Shown here piece after piece: positions 45,744-54,798 of a DNA stretch of 64,000 bases. The position numbers and the translations under genes were made by a program. The notes beneath the pieces are model-generated. The model was not told the origin of the DNA. It searched no databases and was given only the letters and a program-made list of their open reading frames with translations. Positions within the stretch are counted from its first letter, which is position 1. The number at the start of each line of letters is the position of its first letter. The stretch comes from UBA10649 sp963842725 (GTDB taxonomy: Bacteria; Actinomycetota; Actinomycetes; S36-B12). The DNA is taken from assembly GCA_963842725.1 (NCBI GenBank), contig CAWJHN010000004.1, positions 1,736,001 through 1,800,000 on the forward strand. Direction: 5' to 3'.

Positions 45744-46437
45744 ATGGACATCCTGCTCATCGCCGGGCTGTGGCTCGACGGCTCGGCGTGGGACGACGTC
45801 GTGCCCGCGCTGGAGTCGCTGGGTCAGCGTCCCGTGCCGCTCACCCTGCCCGGCCAGGGTGACGGCCGCACCGCAGCCACGCTCGACGACCAGGTGGCCG
45901 CCGTGCTCGCGGCCGTCGACTCCTCGGTCGGAGAAGGCGATGGTGGTCGGGCATTCCGCAGCATCCACCCTGGCCTGGCTGGCTGCGGACCGACGACCGG
46001 AGAAGGTGGCCAAGGTCGTGCTCATCGGCGGCTTCCCGTCCGCCGACGGTGCGCGCTACGCCGACTTCTTCGAACCGCAGGACGGCGTCGTGGCCTTCCC
46101 CGGCTGGGGCCCGTTCGAGGGGCCGGACGCCGCCGACCTGGACGAGGAGGCCCGGGCGCGCCGTCGCTGCGCGGATGATCCCCGTTCCCGAAGGCGGTGA
46201 CCCGGGGCGTCGTGCACCTGTCGGACGAGCGACGCTTCGACGTCCCGGTGGTGCTCGTCTGCCCCGAGTTCACCCCGGCCCAGGCCCGGGAGTGGATCGC
46301 CGCCGGGCGACGTGCCCGAGCTCGCCAGGGCCAAACACGTTGACGTCGTGGACATCGACTCGGGTCACTGGCCCATGGTCAGCAAGCCGGTGGACCTCGC
46401 GAGGCTCCTCGCCTCGGCGGCCGAGCCGGCTTCGTGA
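45744..46437 (+). pseudogene. Alpha/beta hydrolase, several frameshifts
   Basis: The start is clear: GAAGGAG, then ATG 45744, MDILLIAGLWLDGSAWDDVV. In another frame follows the nucleophile elbow VVGHSAASTLAWLA (Ser) and VVLIGGFPSADG; then, in further frames, VPVVLVCPEFTPAQAREWI and the catalytic-His region DIDSGHWPMVSKPVDLARLL with a stop at 46437. At least four small indels (near 45935, 46160, 46190 and 46305) separate these pieces. All catalytic blocks persist, so it is either a young pseudogene or a poorly read region. Substrate unknown. Confidence 0.8.
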
Positions 46438-46590
46438 TCTACCCGGCCTCCCGTGCGATCTCGCGCATGGTCGGACGGCGAGGCGCGGCCTGACGGCGCT
46501 CGGGTGTCGACGCGTCGCCCATGCCCACACGCTCAGAGGGCGGTCAGGGGGCGGACCCGGACCCGGGCCCTGCCGCACACGCGAGGGGGC

Positions 46591-47784
46591 TCATCGCGCG
46601 GACAGCTCGTCCTCGACCATGCCGGAGCGGACGGCGAGGGTTCCGAACACGGCCTGGGCGACGGACGCCGCCGCGAGGGTCAGCAGGGGCACGGTCCAGT
46701 TGCCGACCAGCTCGAACAGGGCGCCGAAGGCGACCGGCCCCACGGCGGCGAACAGGTAGCCGACACACTGGGTGAACGCGGAGAGCGAGGTGGTGGCCAA
46801 CGCCGTTCGCGAACGCAGGGCGATCATGGCCAGGGCGACCGGGAAGGCCGCGGTGCCGACGCCGATCAGCAGCGAGCTCACGATGACCAGTGAGGTCGGC
46901 AGGACGATGAGCCCGAGGAAGCCGGCGAAGTAGCATCCGGTCAGCCCGACCACCAGCGCCTCGGGCCGGCGCACCCGGTCGAGCATCCCGGAGGCCAGCG
47001 CCGCGGGCACGATCCCGACGGCGATGATCACTGCCACCTGGAACGCCGCGGCGGTCGGGCTCATGCCGCGCTGGGTCAGGATCTCCGGCAGCCACCCCAT
47101 GATCACGTAGGCGAGCATGGCCTGCAGACCGAAGTACATCGCCAAGGTCCACGCGATGCGGGTTCGGGCCAGGTGGCGCAGTGGCAGCCTGGCGCCGGGG
47201 GTCTGGGCGGGCCGGTCGCCCGCGCTGCGGGCCAGGGCCAGCCATGGGATCACTGCCACCAGGGCCGGCGCCGCCCACACGCCGATGCCGGTGCGCCAGG
47301 TGCCGTTCAGGGCGTGCTCGATCGGGTTGGACAGACCCACCGCTCCGGCCGCGCCCACGGCGAGGGCCGTGGTGTAGGCGGCCGTCATCGGGGGAATGTG
47401 GTCCGGGAAGTGCAGACGCACCAGGCCGGGCATGACGACGTTGCCGATCGCGATCCCCGCCAGAGCGATCAGCGATCCGCCGAACAGTGCCCAGACCCCC
47501 GGCACGACCGCCCGGATGACCTGCCCGGCGGCCAGGACCAGGAGCAGGGCGACCACGGCGCGGTGCGCGCCGAACCGCGCCGCCAGGGCAGGTGCGGCCA
47601 GCCCGAGCACCGCGAAGGCCAGCATCGGCAACGACAGCAGCAGCCCGATCGCCGGGGCCGACAGGCCGGTGTCGGCCTTCAGTTCCGGCACCACGGCGCC
47701 GACCACGTTCACCACAGGTCGCAGGTTCAGCCCGAGCAGCACGATGCCGGCCGCTGCCACGACGCGCGACCCGGTGGGGTTCAA
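46591..47784 (-). CDS. MFS transporter, CynX/NimT type
   Basis: A 397-residue, twelve-helix permease with the branch marker GLNLRPVVNVVGAVVPEL near the N-terminus, like the transporter at 4567-5760 but not closely related. The long C-terminal half ends in an acidic tail (GMVEDELSAR). The open frame extends far upstream through the reductase gene, but the natural start is TTG at 47784, which forms a TTGA overlap with the aldo/keto reductase stop; GTG at 47760 is an alternative. Substrate unknown; pairing with a reductase hints at detoxification. Confidence 0.82.
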   Translation of the reverse strand: MNPTGSRVVAAAGIVLLGLNLRPVVNVVGAVVPELKADTGLSAPAIGLLLSLPMLAFAVLGLAAPALAARFGAHRAVVALLLVLAAGQVIRAVVPGVWALFGGSLIALAGIAIGNVVMPGLVRLHFPDHIPPMTAAYTTALAVGAAGAVGLSNPIEHALNGTWRTGIGVWAAPALVAVIPWLALARSAGDRPAQTPGARLPLRHLARTRIAWTLAMYFGLQAMLAYVIMGWLPEILTQRGMSPTAAAFQVAVIIAVGIVPAALASGMLDRVRRPEALVVGLTGCYFAGFLGLIVLPTSLVIVSSLLIGVGTAAFPVALAMIALRSRTALATTSLSAFTQCVGYLFAAVGPVAFGALFELVGNWTVPLLTLAAASVAQAVFGTLAVRSGMVEDELSAR

Positions 47785-48764
47785 TACCGCGCACCCTCGG
47801 CGGCGGGGAGGGCGTCGAGGGCGGCCAGGTCCTCCGGGGGCAGGGTGAGCTCGGCGGCTCCGGCGTTGTCGATCAGGTACCTCGGCGTCTTGGTGCCGGG
47901 GATCGGCACGACGTGTCTGCCCTGCGCGATCACCCAGGCGAGGGCCACCCGGGCCGGGCTGGTCCCGTGGCGTTCGGCGACGGTGCGGACGGCGCCGACC
48001 AGGGCCAGGTTGGCCCGCAGCGCGTCCTGCTGGAAGCGGGGAAGGGAGCGGCGGGCGTCGTCCTGGGGCAACTCGTCGAAGGAGGAGAACCGCCCGGCGA
48101 GGAAGCCGCGGCCCAGCGGGGCGAACGGCAGGAAGCCGATCCCCTGGGCCTCGCAGTAGGGCAGCACCTCGGCGAGAGGGTCCCGGGTCCACAGCGACAG
48201 CTCGGACTGCACCGAGGTCACCGAGTACACAGCCTGCGCCCGTTGGATCTGCTCGACCGTGACCTCGGACAGGCCCAGGTGGCGGGCCTTGCCTGCGGTG
48301 ACGGCCTCGGCCATCGCGCCCCAGGTCTCCTCGATCGGCACCGCCGGATCGACCCGGTGCAATTGGTAGAGGTCGACGTGGTCGGTGCCGAGCCGGCGCA
48401 GGCTCGCGTCGATCGATGCCCGGACGTGCTCGGGTCGGGCGTCGTTGCCGATCGCCGACACGGCATCGGGTGCGGGGTCCGGCGGCAGGCCGAGGTCGAC
48501 CAGGCCGACCTTGGTAGCCAGGACCGCGCGGTCCCGGCGTCCGCCGGCCAGGGCTCGGCCGAGGAGCTCCTCGTTCGTGTACGGGCCGTAGACGTCCGCG
48601 GTGTCCAGCAGCGTCATGCCGAGGTCGAGCGCCTGGCGGACCACCGCGATGGAGGTGGCGTCGTCGCGGGCTGCGGCCATGTCGTACCGGTAGGTCATGC
48701 CCATGCACCCGAGCCCGACGACACCGACCTGGGGGCCGTCGGTTCCCAGCGTGGTGGTCCTCAT
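47781..48764 (-). CDS. Aldo/keto reductase
   Basis: NADPH-dependent reductase of aldehydes and ketones, TIM-barrel family. The 327-residue protein has the catalytic tetrad regions: Asp and Tyr in LDTADVYGPYTNEELLG (about 53-69), Lys in VLATKVGL (about 85) and His in DLYQLHRVDP (about 131). The NADP-binding end has VPIPGTKTPRYLIDN. It precedes and overlaps the MFS gene. Related proteins act on methylglyoxal or xenobiotic carbonyls; the substrate here is unknown. Confidence 0.92.
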   Translation of the reverse strand: MRTTTLGTDGPQVGVVGLGCMGMTYRYDMAAARDDATSIAVVRQALDLGMTLLDTADVYGPYTNEELLGRALAGGRRDRAVLATKVGLVDLGLPPDPAPDAVSAIGNDARPEHVRASIDASLRRLGTDHVDLYQLHRVDPAVPIEETWGAMAEAVTAGKARHLGLSEVTVEQIQRAQAVYSVTSVQSELSLWTRDPLAEVLPYCEAQGIGFLPFAPLGRGFLAGRFSSFDELPQDDARRSLPRFQQDALRANLALVGAVRTVAERHGTSPARVALAWVIAQGRHVVPIPGTKTPRYLIDNAGAAELTLPPEDLAALDALPAAEGARY

Positions 48765-48956
48765 CGCGTTCCTTCCCTCGCCACGGCGCCGGTCACCTCA
48801 CCGGCCGGACGCCATCAGATCACCGATGCCTGGCAGGAGGCAGACCCTGCTGATCCAGGTACTGGCAGAACCCCTGACCCGCTGCGCGCCGGCCGCACTG
48901 CTCCGGGACCGCGACCGGCACGCCGTCCGCCGTCGATGGGCCACCATGGGCGGACC

Positions 48957-49808
48957 ATGACAGCCATCCTGTGGGGCATCGCGACGGCCGCCTGCTGGGC
49001 GTTCAGTGTCTTCTTCTCCTCGCGCTCCACCCGCATGATCGGTCAGTGGTCGGTGCTGGCGTGGATCATGCTTGTCGGGTTGGTGGCATCGCTGCCGTTC
49101 GCCTCCGGTTCCGGCACCCCGTCCGGGCTCACCCCGGGGGCCGCCGGCTGGCTGATGCTGGCCGCGCTCGGCAACGTCTTCGGGCTGCTGGTGAGCTTCG
49201 TCGCCCTGCGCATCGGCAAGGTCGGCGTGGTGGCTCCGGTGACCTCGGCCGAAGGTGCTGTTGCCGCAGTCGTGGCGTTCCTGTTCGGCGAGTCGATGGG
49301 GTGGCAGGTCGGTGTCTGCCTGGCGGTGATCACTCTCGGAGTGGTGGTCTCGGCGCGGGCGCCTGATCCGATGCCGCTGGAGCACGAGCAACCGGCTCGC
49401 GCGGTGCTGCTCGCGGCGCTCGCCGCATGCATGTTCGGAGCCAGCCTGTTCGCCCTCGGCCGGGTGAGCGGTGACCTGCCGTCGTCGTGGCTGGTCCTCG
49501 CCCCGCGGGTGCTGGGCGTCCTGGTGATCGCCCTGCCCTTGATCGTCGGTCGTCGGATCAGGTTGACCCGCAAGGCATTACCGTTCGTGGTCGGCAGCGG
49601 AGTGGCGGAGGTGCTGGGCTTCTTCGCCTTTGCCCAGGGCGCCCGGGAGAGCACCGCCGTCACCGCCGTCCTCGCCTCCCAGTTCGCGCCGCTCGCCGCA
49701 GTGCTGGCCTATCTGGTGTATCGCGAGCGCCTCGGCCGTCAACAGCTGATCGGAGTCGCCGTCCTCGTCCTCGGGGTCTCGGCCCTGAGTCTGGTCACCG
49801 CCCGATAG
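48957..49808 (+). CDS. EamA/DMT-superfamily transporter
   Basis: A 283-residue membrane protein with about ten hydrophobic helices arranged as two EamA repeats (first ILWGIATAACWAFSVFFSSR; second FVVGSGVAEVLGFFAFAQGA). Family members export amino acids, purines or drugs. The second repeat contains the conserved SQFAPLAAVLAYLVYRERL. ATG at 48957 is taken as the start; two earlier in-frame ATGs (48936 and nearby) are possible. It is divergent from the aldo/keto reductase across 192 bases and ends at the start of repeat copy B. Confidence 0.85.
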   Translation: MTAILWGIATAACWAFSVFFSSRSTRMIGQWSVLAWIMLVGLVASLPFASGSGTPSGLTPGAAGWLMLAALGNVFGLLVSFVALRIGKVGVVAPVTSAEGAVAAVVAFLFGESMGWQVGVCLAVITLGVVVSARAPDPMPLEHEQPARAVLLAALAACMFGASLFALGRVSGDLPSSWLVLAPRVLGVLVIALPLIVGRRIRLTRKALPFVVGSGVAEVLGFFAFAQGARESTAVTAVLASQFAPLAAVLAYLVYRERLGRQQLIGVAVLVLGVSALSLVTAR

Positions 49809-49892
49809 CCACCTTCGTGATCGCCGATCGTCATGGGTATCCATCCTCTTGGTGGGGGCGGAACCCATGAGCAACGGTGATCATGAAGGTGG
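49809..49892. repeat. Inverted-repeat family, copy B
   Basis: Left arm from 49809 (CCACCTTCGTGATCGCCG..TCATGGGT) pairs with the right arm 49863-49892 (ACCCATGAGCAACGGTGATC..GAAGGTGG), with about ten mismatches or wobbles in 34 bases. The cores TCATGGGT/ACCCATGA and GGTGATC are shared with copy A (44552-44626). It sits between the convergent DMT transporter and PucR-type genes and overlaps the last codons of the latter, so it may serve as a two-way terminator. Confidence 0.65.
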
Positions 49893-51137
49893 GTGGGTGG
49901 GCGTGGAGGCGGCGGTGAGGGCGATGGTGAGAGCCATCACCGTTCGGGGGTCGTCGAGCCGGTCGCCGAACAGCTCACGGATCTGGCCCATCCGATAGCG
50001 CACCGTCTGCGGATGGACGCGCAGCGCCGCGGCGACGTCGTCCCGGCGTCCCAGGTGCAGCAGCCATTCGCGCAGGGTCTGGCTCAGCCGCTCCGCCGTG
50101 GCCGGGCGGAGCGCCGCGAACGGCGCCAGGGTCAGCTGGCGGAGGTCTGCGAGCGCGGCGGGGTCGGCGGCCACGACCAGGTCGGCCAGGTGCCGCTCGG
50201 TGTCGACCGGTGCATCACCATCGGCCGGCAGTCCGAGCCGGCGCGCGCGCAGGACCCGGAGGTACGACGTCCGCACTGTGGTCCAGGACCGTGCCGGTCC
50301 GACCCAGGCCTGGCGCCCGCGCAGGCTCCGCAGCAGTGCCCCCCGGGCGGCGCCGTCCGCATCGGGCACCAGGAGCACCGCCAGCTCGGCGGGGTCCTCG
50401 TCGCCGAGATCGGGGAGGTCGTCCTCAGGTCGCAGGGTTCTCGGGTCCAGTGCCGCGAGCGCCCCGCGGGCATGCGCGTTCGGCAGTAGCACGGCCGTGA
50501 GCGTGCGGGGCGGCTCCCAGTCGGCGCGCTGGGCGCGGCTGATCAGGTCGTGCTCAGGGTCGCCATGCACCAGGCTGCGCCCCAGCCGCTGCTGGTAACG
50601 CTGGCGCACCTGGCCCGTGGTGGCGAGCTCGTCGGTGTGGCCGGCGACGCTGGCTGCGGAGAGCTCCTCCATGTAGGCGAACACCAGCTCGGCGAACTTG
50701 GCCAGCGTGTCCGCCGTCAGTCCCGCCTCGACGGCGGTGGCGGACAGCTCCCTCCAGGACACCCGGGCGCCGACCCGGTAGGCCGCCAGGAGTGCGTCCA
50801 TGGTCCGGCCGCTGCGGGCCTCGCCCCGGCCCAGGGCATAAGCACCCTCGAGGGCCGGAGCCAGCGGCGTGCTGGGGTCTCCGCCGTGCCGGGTGCTGCT
50901 GGCCAGGTTGAGGAAGCCACCGAGGGCGAGCTGGACGGCGCGCTGGATGTTCTCCCCCATCGGCCCGGCCAGGGCGTTGGCGTACCCCGGAACCTCGACC
51001 ACGATGTCCCGCACGGTGCTCTCGGCGACGTCGGGCAGCCGTGAGCGCAACAGCTCGATCGCCGCGGCCCCGAGGTCGAGCTCCGCGGCGCCACGTGCGG
51101 TGCGGCTGGCGTGACGCGTGGGATCGGTCTCAGGCAT
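49881..51137 (-). CDS. PucR-type helix-turn-helix regulator
   Basis: A 418-residue transcriptional regulator. The N-terminal two-thirds form a variable sensory region, including LLAAYRVGARVSWRELSATA typical of the RsbRD/PucR-like proteins. The C-terminus has the PucR helix-turn-helix: LREWLLHLGRRDDVAAALRV followed by HPQTVRYRMGQIRELFGDRL. ATG 51137 is chosen because GGAGGGAACAA lies just upstream. It is divergent from the ferredoxin reductase-desaturase operon with 82 bases between, so control of membrane fatty-acid desaturation is likely, as seen for similarly placed regulators in actinobacteria. Confidence 0.87.
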   Translation of the reverse strand: MPETDPTRHASRTARGAAELDLGAAAIELLRSRLPDVAESTVRDIVVEVPGYANALAGPMGENIQRAVQLALGGFLNLASSTRHGGDPSTPLAPALEGAYALGRGEARSGRTMDALLAAYRVGARVSWRELSATAVEAGLTADTLAKFAELVFAYMEELSAASVAGHTDELATTGQVRQRYQQRLGRSLVHGDPEHDLISRAQRADWEPPRTLTAVLLPNAHARGALAALDPRTLRPEDDLPDLGDEDPAELAVLLVPDADGAARGALLRSLRGRQAWVGPARSWTTVRTSYLRVLRARRLGLPADGDAPVDTERHLADLVVAADPAALADLRQLTLAPFAALRPATAERLSQTLREWLLHLGRRDDVAAALRVHPQTVRYRMGQIRELFGDRLDDPRTVMALTIALTAASTPTHPPS

Positions 51138-51219
51138 TTGTTCCCTCCGCATAACAACGATGCGTGATTTCACGTTCTCCGGTCATGAACTTACGCCCTG
51201 GGTCCAGGAGGGTGGGAGC

Positions 51220-52323
51220 ATGACCACTCTCGTGCGCGACCACGGATCGTCGGAAGGCTCAGGACGTCGCCTCCGCGACCGGGCCTGGCGGCTGGCGGCC
51301 GCTGTCACGCACCCACTCCAGCCGGCCGACTACCTGGACATGTTCCGTCCGCTGCGCCCCGGAGCCGACCTGCGTGCCCGGGTCGTCGCGGTAAGGGCCG
51401 AGACCGCCGACGCGGTGACGGTGGTGCTCCGCCCCGGCGGCGCCTGGCGGGGGCACCGCCCGGGCCAGTACGTGCGGATCGGCCTCGACGTCGAGGGAGT
51501 GCGGCTGTGGCGTTCCTACTCCCTGACCTCCGTGCCCGGCGCGGCCGATGGCCTGCTGACCATCACCGCCAAGGCGGTCCCGGACGGCGTCGTCAGTTCC
51601 CACCTTGCCCAGGAGCTGCGACCCGGTCAGCTCGTGCATCTCGACCAGGCGGTCGGCGACTTCGTGCTCGCCGACCCACCGCCCGAGAAGGTCCTGTTCA
51701 TCACGGGCGGCAGCGGCATCACGCCGGTGATGGGCATGCTGCGAGCGGGCCTGGACCGGCTCGACGACGTCGTCCTCGTGCACTCGGCGTCCTCGGCAGA
51801 CGACGTGATCTTCGGTGACGAGTTGCGCGGCCTGGCCGCGAGCGGCCGGTTCCGGCTGGTCGAGCAGCACACCGACGGCCAGGGCAGGCTCGACCTGTCG
51901 AGGCTCGAGGCATTGGTGCCCGACCTGGCGCAGCGGGAGACGTGGGCCTGCGGCCCGGCCGGGTTGCTCGACGCGATCGAGGAACAGTGGGCCGGACTCG
52001 AGCTGACCGAACAGCTGCACACCGAGCGGTTCCGGACAGCCCTCGCCGAGCCCGGCGAGGGCGGGACGGTCCGGTTCACCGGCAGCCGGGTCGTGCTCGA
52101 GGCGGACGGCGCGACCTCGATCCTCGACGCCGGCGAGCAGAACGGTGTGCTGATGCCCTCGGGCTGCCGGATGGGCATCTGCTACTCGTGCGTGCTGCCG
52201 CTGCGTGAGGGCTCCGTGCGCGACCTGCGCTCCGGTGCGGTCACCACGGCCGCCCCCGGCGACGGCGTGCTGATCCAGACCTGCGTCTCGGCTGCGGCCG
52301 GCACCTGCGACATCGACCTCTGA
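51220..52323 (+). CDS. Ferredoxin reductase for the desaturase
   Basis: A 367-residue, three-domain reductase. The FAD-binding barrel has GQYVRIGL and RLWRSYSLTS; the NADP region has VLFITGGSGITPVMGMLR and TWACGPAGLLDAIEE; the C-terminal plant-type 2Fe-2S domain has cysteines in CRMGICYSC and IQTCVS. It passes electrons from NADPH to the desaturase encoded 12 bases downstream. The arrangement equals Rv3230c-desA3 of Mycobacterium tuberculosis. The start is ATG 51220 after GGAGGGTGGGAGC. Confidence 0.9.
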   Translation: MTTLVRDHGSSEGSGRRLRDRAWRLAAAVTHPLQPADYLDMFRPLRPGADLRARVVAVRAETADAVTVVLRPGGAWRGHRPGQYVRIGLDVEGVRLWRSYSLTSVPGAADGLLTITAKAVPDGVVSSHLAQELRPGQLVHLDQAVGDFVLADPPPEKVLFITGGSGITPVMGMLRAGLDRLDDVVLVHSASSADDVIFGDELRGLAASGRFRLVEQHTDGQGRLDLSRLEALVPDLAQRETWACGPAGLLDAIEEQWAGLELTEQLHTERFRTALAEPGEGGTVRFTGSRVVLEADGATSILDAGEQNGVLMPSGCRMGICYSCVLPLREGSVRDLRSGAVTTAAPGDGVLIQTCVSAAAGTCDIDL

Positions 52324-52335
52324 GAAGGAACCCCT

Positions 52336-53554
52336 ATGACCGTGCTGCAGAAGAAGGCCGACAACCCCATCGCCCACCTGAGCCCCGAGGACGTCGAGGA
52401 GATCGGTCGACGCCTCGACGCCATCCGTGCCGACGTCATCGCTGCGCGAGGCGCTTCCGACGCGGCCTACATCCGCAAGGTGATCGACGTGCAGCGCAAG
52501 CTCGAGCTCTCCAGCCGGGCCCTGCTGCTGTTCTCACTGTTCCCGCCGGCCTGGCTGATCGGCACCGCCGGCCTGTCGGTGGCGAAGATCCTGGAGAACA
52601 TGGAGATCGGCCACAACGTCATGCACGGCCAGTGGGACTGGATGCGCGACTCCAAGATCCACTCCACCACCTGGGAGTGGGACAACGCCTCGCCGTCGGA
52701 GCAGTGGAAGCACTCGCACAACGAGCTGCATCACACGTACACCAACGTGATCGGGCGTGACAACGACCTCGGCTACGGCATCATGCGCGTCGACGAGGAT
52801 CAGCCCTGGCACCCGATCTACCTCGGGCAGCCGTTGTGGAACTTCGTCAACGCCGTGCTTCTTCGAGTACGGCATCGCCGCCTACGACCTCGAGCTGGGC
52901 AAGAACCTGCGCTCGAAGCGGCGGCGGACCAGCCCGGAGTTCACCGCCCGGGTCAAGCAGGTGCTCAAGAAGATCCGCAAGCAGGCCACCAAGGACTACG
53001 TGCTGCACCCGCTGCTGTCCGGCCCCTCGTTCCTGCACACCATCGGTGCCAACGCGACGGCCAACGTGGTGCGCAACCTGTGGACCAACTCGGTCATCAT
53101 GTGCGGGCACTTCCCTGAGGGTGTCGAGACGTTCTCGCGGAGCTCGATCGAGGGTGAGACCCGCGGCGAGTGGTATCTGCGCCAGATGCTCGGCTCGGCC
53201 AACATCAGCGGCACCCGAGCGATGCACATCATGACCGGGAACCTGTCCTACCAGATCGAGCACCACCTCTTCCCCGACCTGCCGAGCAACCGCTACCAGG
53301 AGATCGCGCCCAAGGTGCAGGCCATGTTCGAGGAGTACGGCCTGACCTACACCACCGGCCCACTGCCGAAGCAGGTCGCCTCCGCCTGGGGGAAGATCAT
53401 TCGCCTGTCGCTGCCCAACGGCTTCGCGGCCACGGTCGCAGACAGGCTGGGCCGCACCGGGAAGAGTCGCCGCCTGCGCAGTGTCGCGCCGGTGAACCCG
53501 CCCGAGCCGGCCGGCCAGGCGGCAGCGGCTGCCCGCGACCTGGTGTCGATCTGA
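52336..53554 (+). CDS. Membrane acyl desaturase (DesA3-like), one frameshift
   Basis: Di-iron acyl-CoA or acyl-lipid desaturase, probably delta-9, making oleate-type fatty acids in the membrane. All three histidine boxes are present: HNVMHGQWDW (about 94), HSHNELHHTYTN (about 128) and YQIEHHLFPDLPS (C-terminal third). Near 52860 one extra T in GTGCTTCTTCGAG breaks the frame; mended, NAVLFEYGIAAYDLELGK continues normally to a stop at 53554 (about 405 residues). It forms an operon with the upstream reductase. Confidence 0.88.
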
Positions 53555-53583
53555 GCCGACCCGCGGAGGCCATGGCAGAGATC

Positions 53584-53653
53584 ACGATGGAGATCACGAT
53601 GAAGGAATTCGGCTGCTGTCACAGCCATTTCCACGCATCGTGATCTCCATCGT
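53584..53653. repeat. Inverted repeat after the desaturase gene
   Basis: Perfect 18-base arms (53584-53601 and 53636-53653) enclose 34 bases with an inner GGCTG/CAGCC stem. The left arm also contains a direct repeat of GAGATCACGATG (two copies from 53578). It lies between the convergent desaturase and membrane-protein genes, where a two-way terminator would be expected. Confidence 0.65.
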
Positions 53654-53689
53654 CGACGCCTGACGCCTGACGGAGGGCCGACGTGAGCG

Positions 53690-54412
53690 TCAGGGCCGCC
53701 ACATCGCGCCGGCCACCAGGGTGGCGATGATGAAGGCCCATCCTCCGCGCAGTCGCCGACGGCCGGCCTTGGGCCCAGGCAGCGGCGGAGTCGGTCCCGA
53801 CAGCAGGAGGAACGCCAGGACTCCAATCACCCCCAGCGGCGAGTTCGCCATGATCCAGAACCAGGCCCACCGGGTGGCCCGCCAGGGAAGAGGCCCGGTG
53901 ATCAGGAGCACCAGTGTGGCGAGCCAGGCGATCAGCAGCGTGATCGCGATCCAGCCCGAGACCCGCCAGCCCAGAACGCTCGCGGTGATCCCGGATCGCA
54001 GGAACGTGTTGGGCTCGCTGGACACCTGCAGCCCTGGATGCGTGCTGGACAGGTGACTGGCGACATCCCCGACGATGATCGGATCCTGGCCGTTCTCCAC
54101 TGGGCTCTGCATGACCGGGTCGTCGGACGTTGCCTGTCGGACCTCGGCGACCCGGCGGATCAGCCCGTCGCGCCAGTGCAGTTCGACCGCCGCGGAGCCC
54201 TTCGCCCCCGTCGGCAGGGCGCCGACCACCTGCACCGCGTGCACCTGGCCGGAGGCCACCGCCTCGTCGAGGGCACCCAGGGACGAGGAGAGTTCGCCAC
54301 GCAGAATCGATCCGGCGATGATCAGCACCCAGATGGCCGCCAACGCCAACCGGACCGGCGTCCATCGTGATGTTCGCCGTGAATCAACCCGCTCCGGTCC
54401 CGGCGATGTCAT
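53690..54412 (-). CDS. Membrane protein of unknown function
   Basis: A 240-residue protein with an N-terminal membrane helix (LALAAIWVLIIAGSI, about 17-31), an extracellular or cytoplasmic domain of about 100 residues (ALDEAVASGQVHAVQVVGAL to LRSGITASVLG), and three more hydrophobic helices near the C-terminus (IAITLLIAWLATLVLLITG; SPLGVIGVLAFLLLSG; AFIIATLVAGAMW). I do not recognise the family. ATG 54412 (MTSPGPERVD) is taken because the upstream extension is Gly/His/Arg-rich and lacks a ribosome site. Confidence 0.7.
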   Translation of the reverse strand: MTSPGPERVDSRRTSRWTPVRLALAAIWVLIIAGSILRGELSSSLGALDEAVASGQVHAVQVVGALPTGAKGSAAVELHWRDGLIRRVAEVRQATSDDPVMQSPVENGQDPIIVGDVASHLSSTHPGLQVSSEPNTFLRSGITASVLGWRVSGWIAITLLIAWLATLVLLITGPLPWRATRWAWFWIMANSPLGVIGVLAFLLLSGPTPPLPGPKAGRRRLRGGWAFIIATLVAGAMWRP

Positions 54413-54475
54413 GCGGCCGTCGTAGGCTCCAGTGATCCACAATGATCGACCCTCAGTGCCGTGAGAAGGAGACCC

Positions 54476-54787
54476 ATGCCTGTCGTCGTCACCGCCGTGT
54501 TCCTTCCCGCGCACGGTCGCCGGGAGGAGCTGATCGCCGCGCTGTCAGCGAGCATCCCCGCGGTGCACCAGGAGGAGGGGTGCCGGCTCTACGCCATCCA
54601 CGACGCCGAGGACGGCACCATCACGATGATCGAGAAGTGGGAGTCCGCGCAGGCCCTGGCTGCTCATGCCGACGGGCCGGCTGTCGGGGCGCTCCGGCAA
54701 CGCATCGCCGGCCTGGTCGCCGAGCCGGCGATCGTCACGACCATGACACCGCTGCCCGCCGGCACCGTGGACCAGGGCCAGCTCTGA
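54476..54787 (+). CDS. ABM-domain monooxygenase-like protein
   Basis: A 103-residue ferredoxin-fold protein of the antibiotic-biosynthesis-monooxygenase/YgiN type. Conserved features are the N-terminal strand VVVTAVFLPAHGRREELIAA, the GCRLYAIHDAEDGTITMIEKWES block and the HADGPAV helix start. Such proteins oxidise quinols or phenolic rings without cofactors, or degrade haem. The start ATG follows GAGAAGGAGACCC. It is divergent from the membrane protein and convergent with the serine hydrolase. Confidence 0.85.
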   Translation: MPVVVTAVFLPAHGRREELIAALSASIPAVHQEEGCRLYAIHDAEDGTITMIEKWESAQALAAHADGPAVGALRQRIAGLVAEPAIVTTMTPLPAGTVDQGQL

Positions 54788-54798
54788 TGCGTCTGTCT

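Noticed and set aside
46591..48708. A 705-residue protein fused to the MFS transporter
   Set aside because: The N-terminal 300 residues are the aldo/keto reductase gene read in the wrong frame; the TTGA overlap gives the true start.
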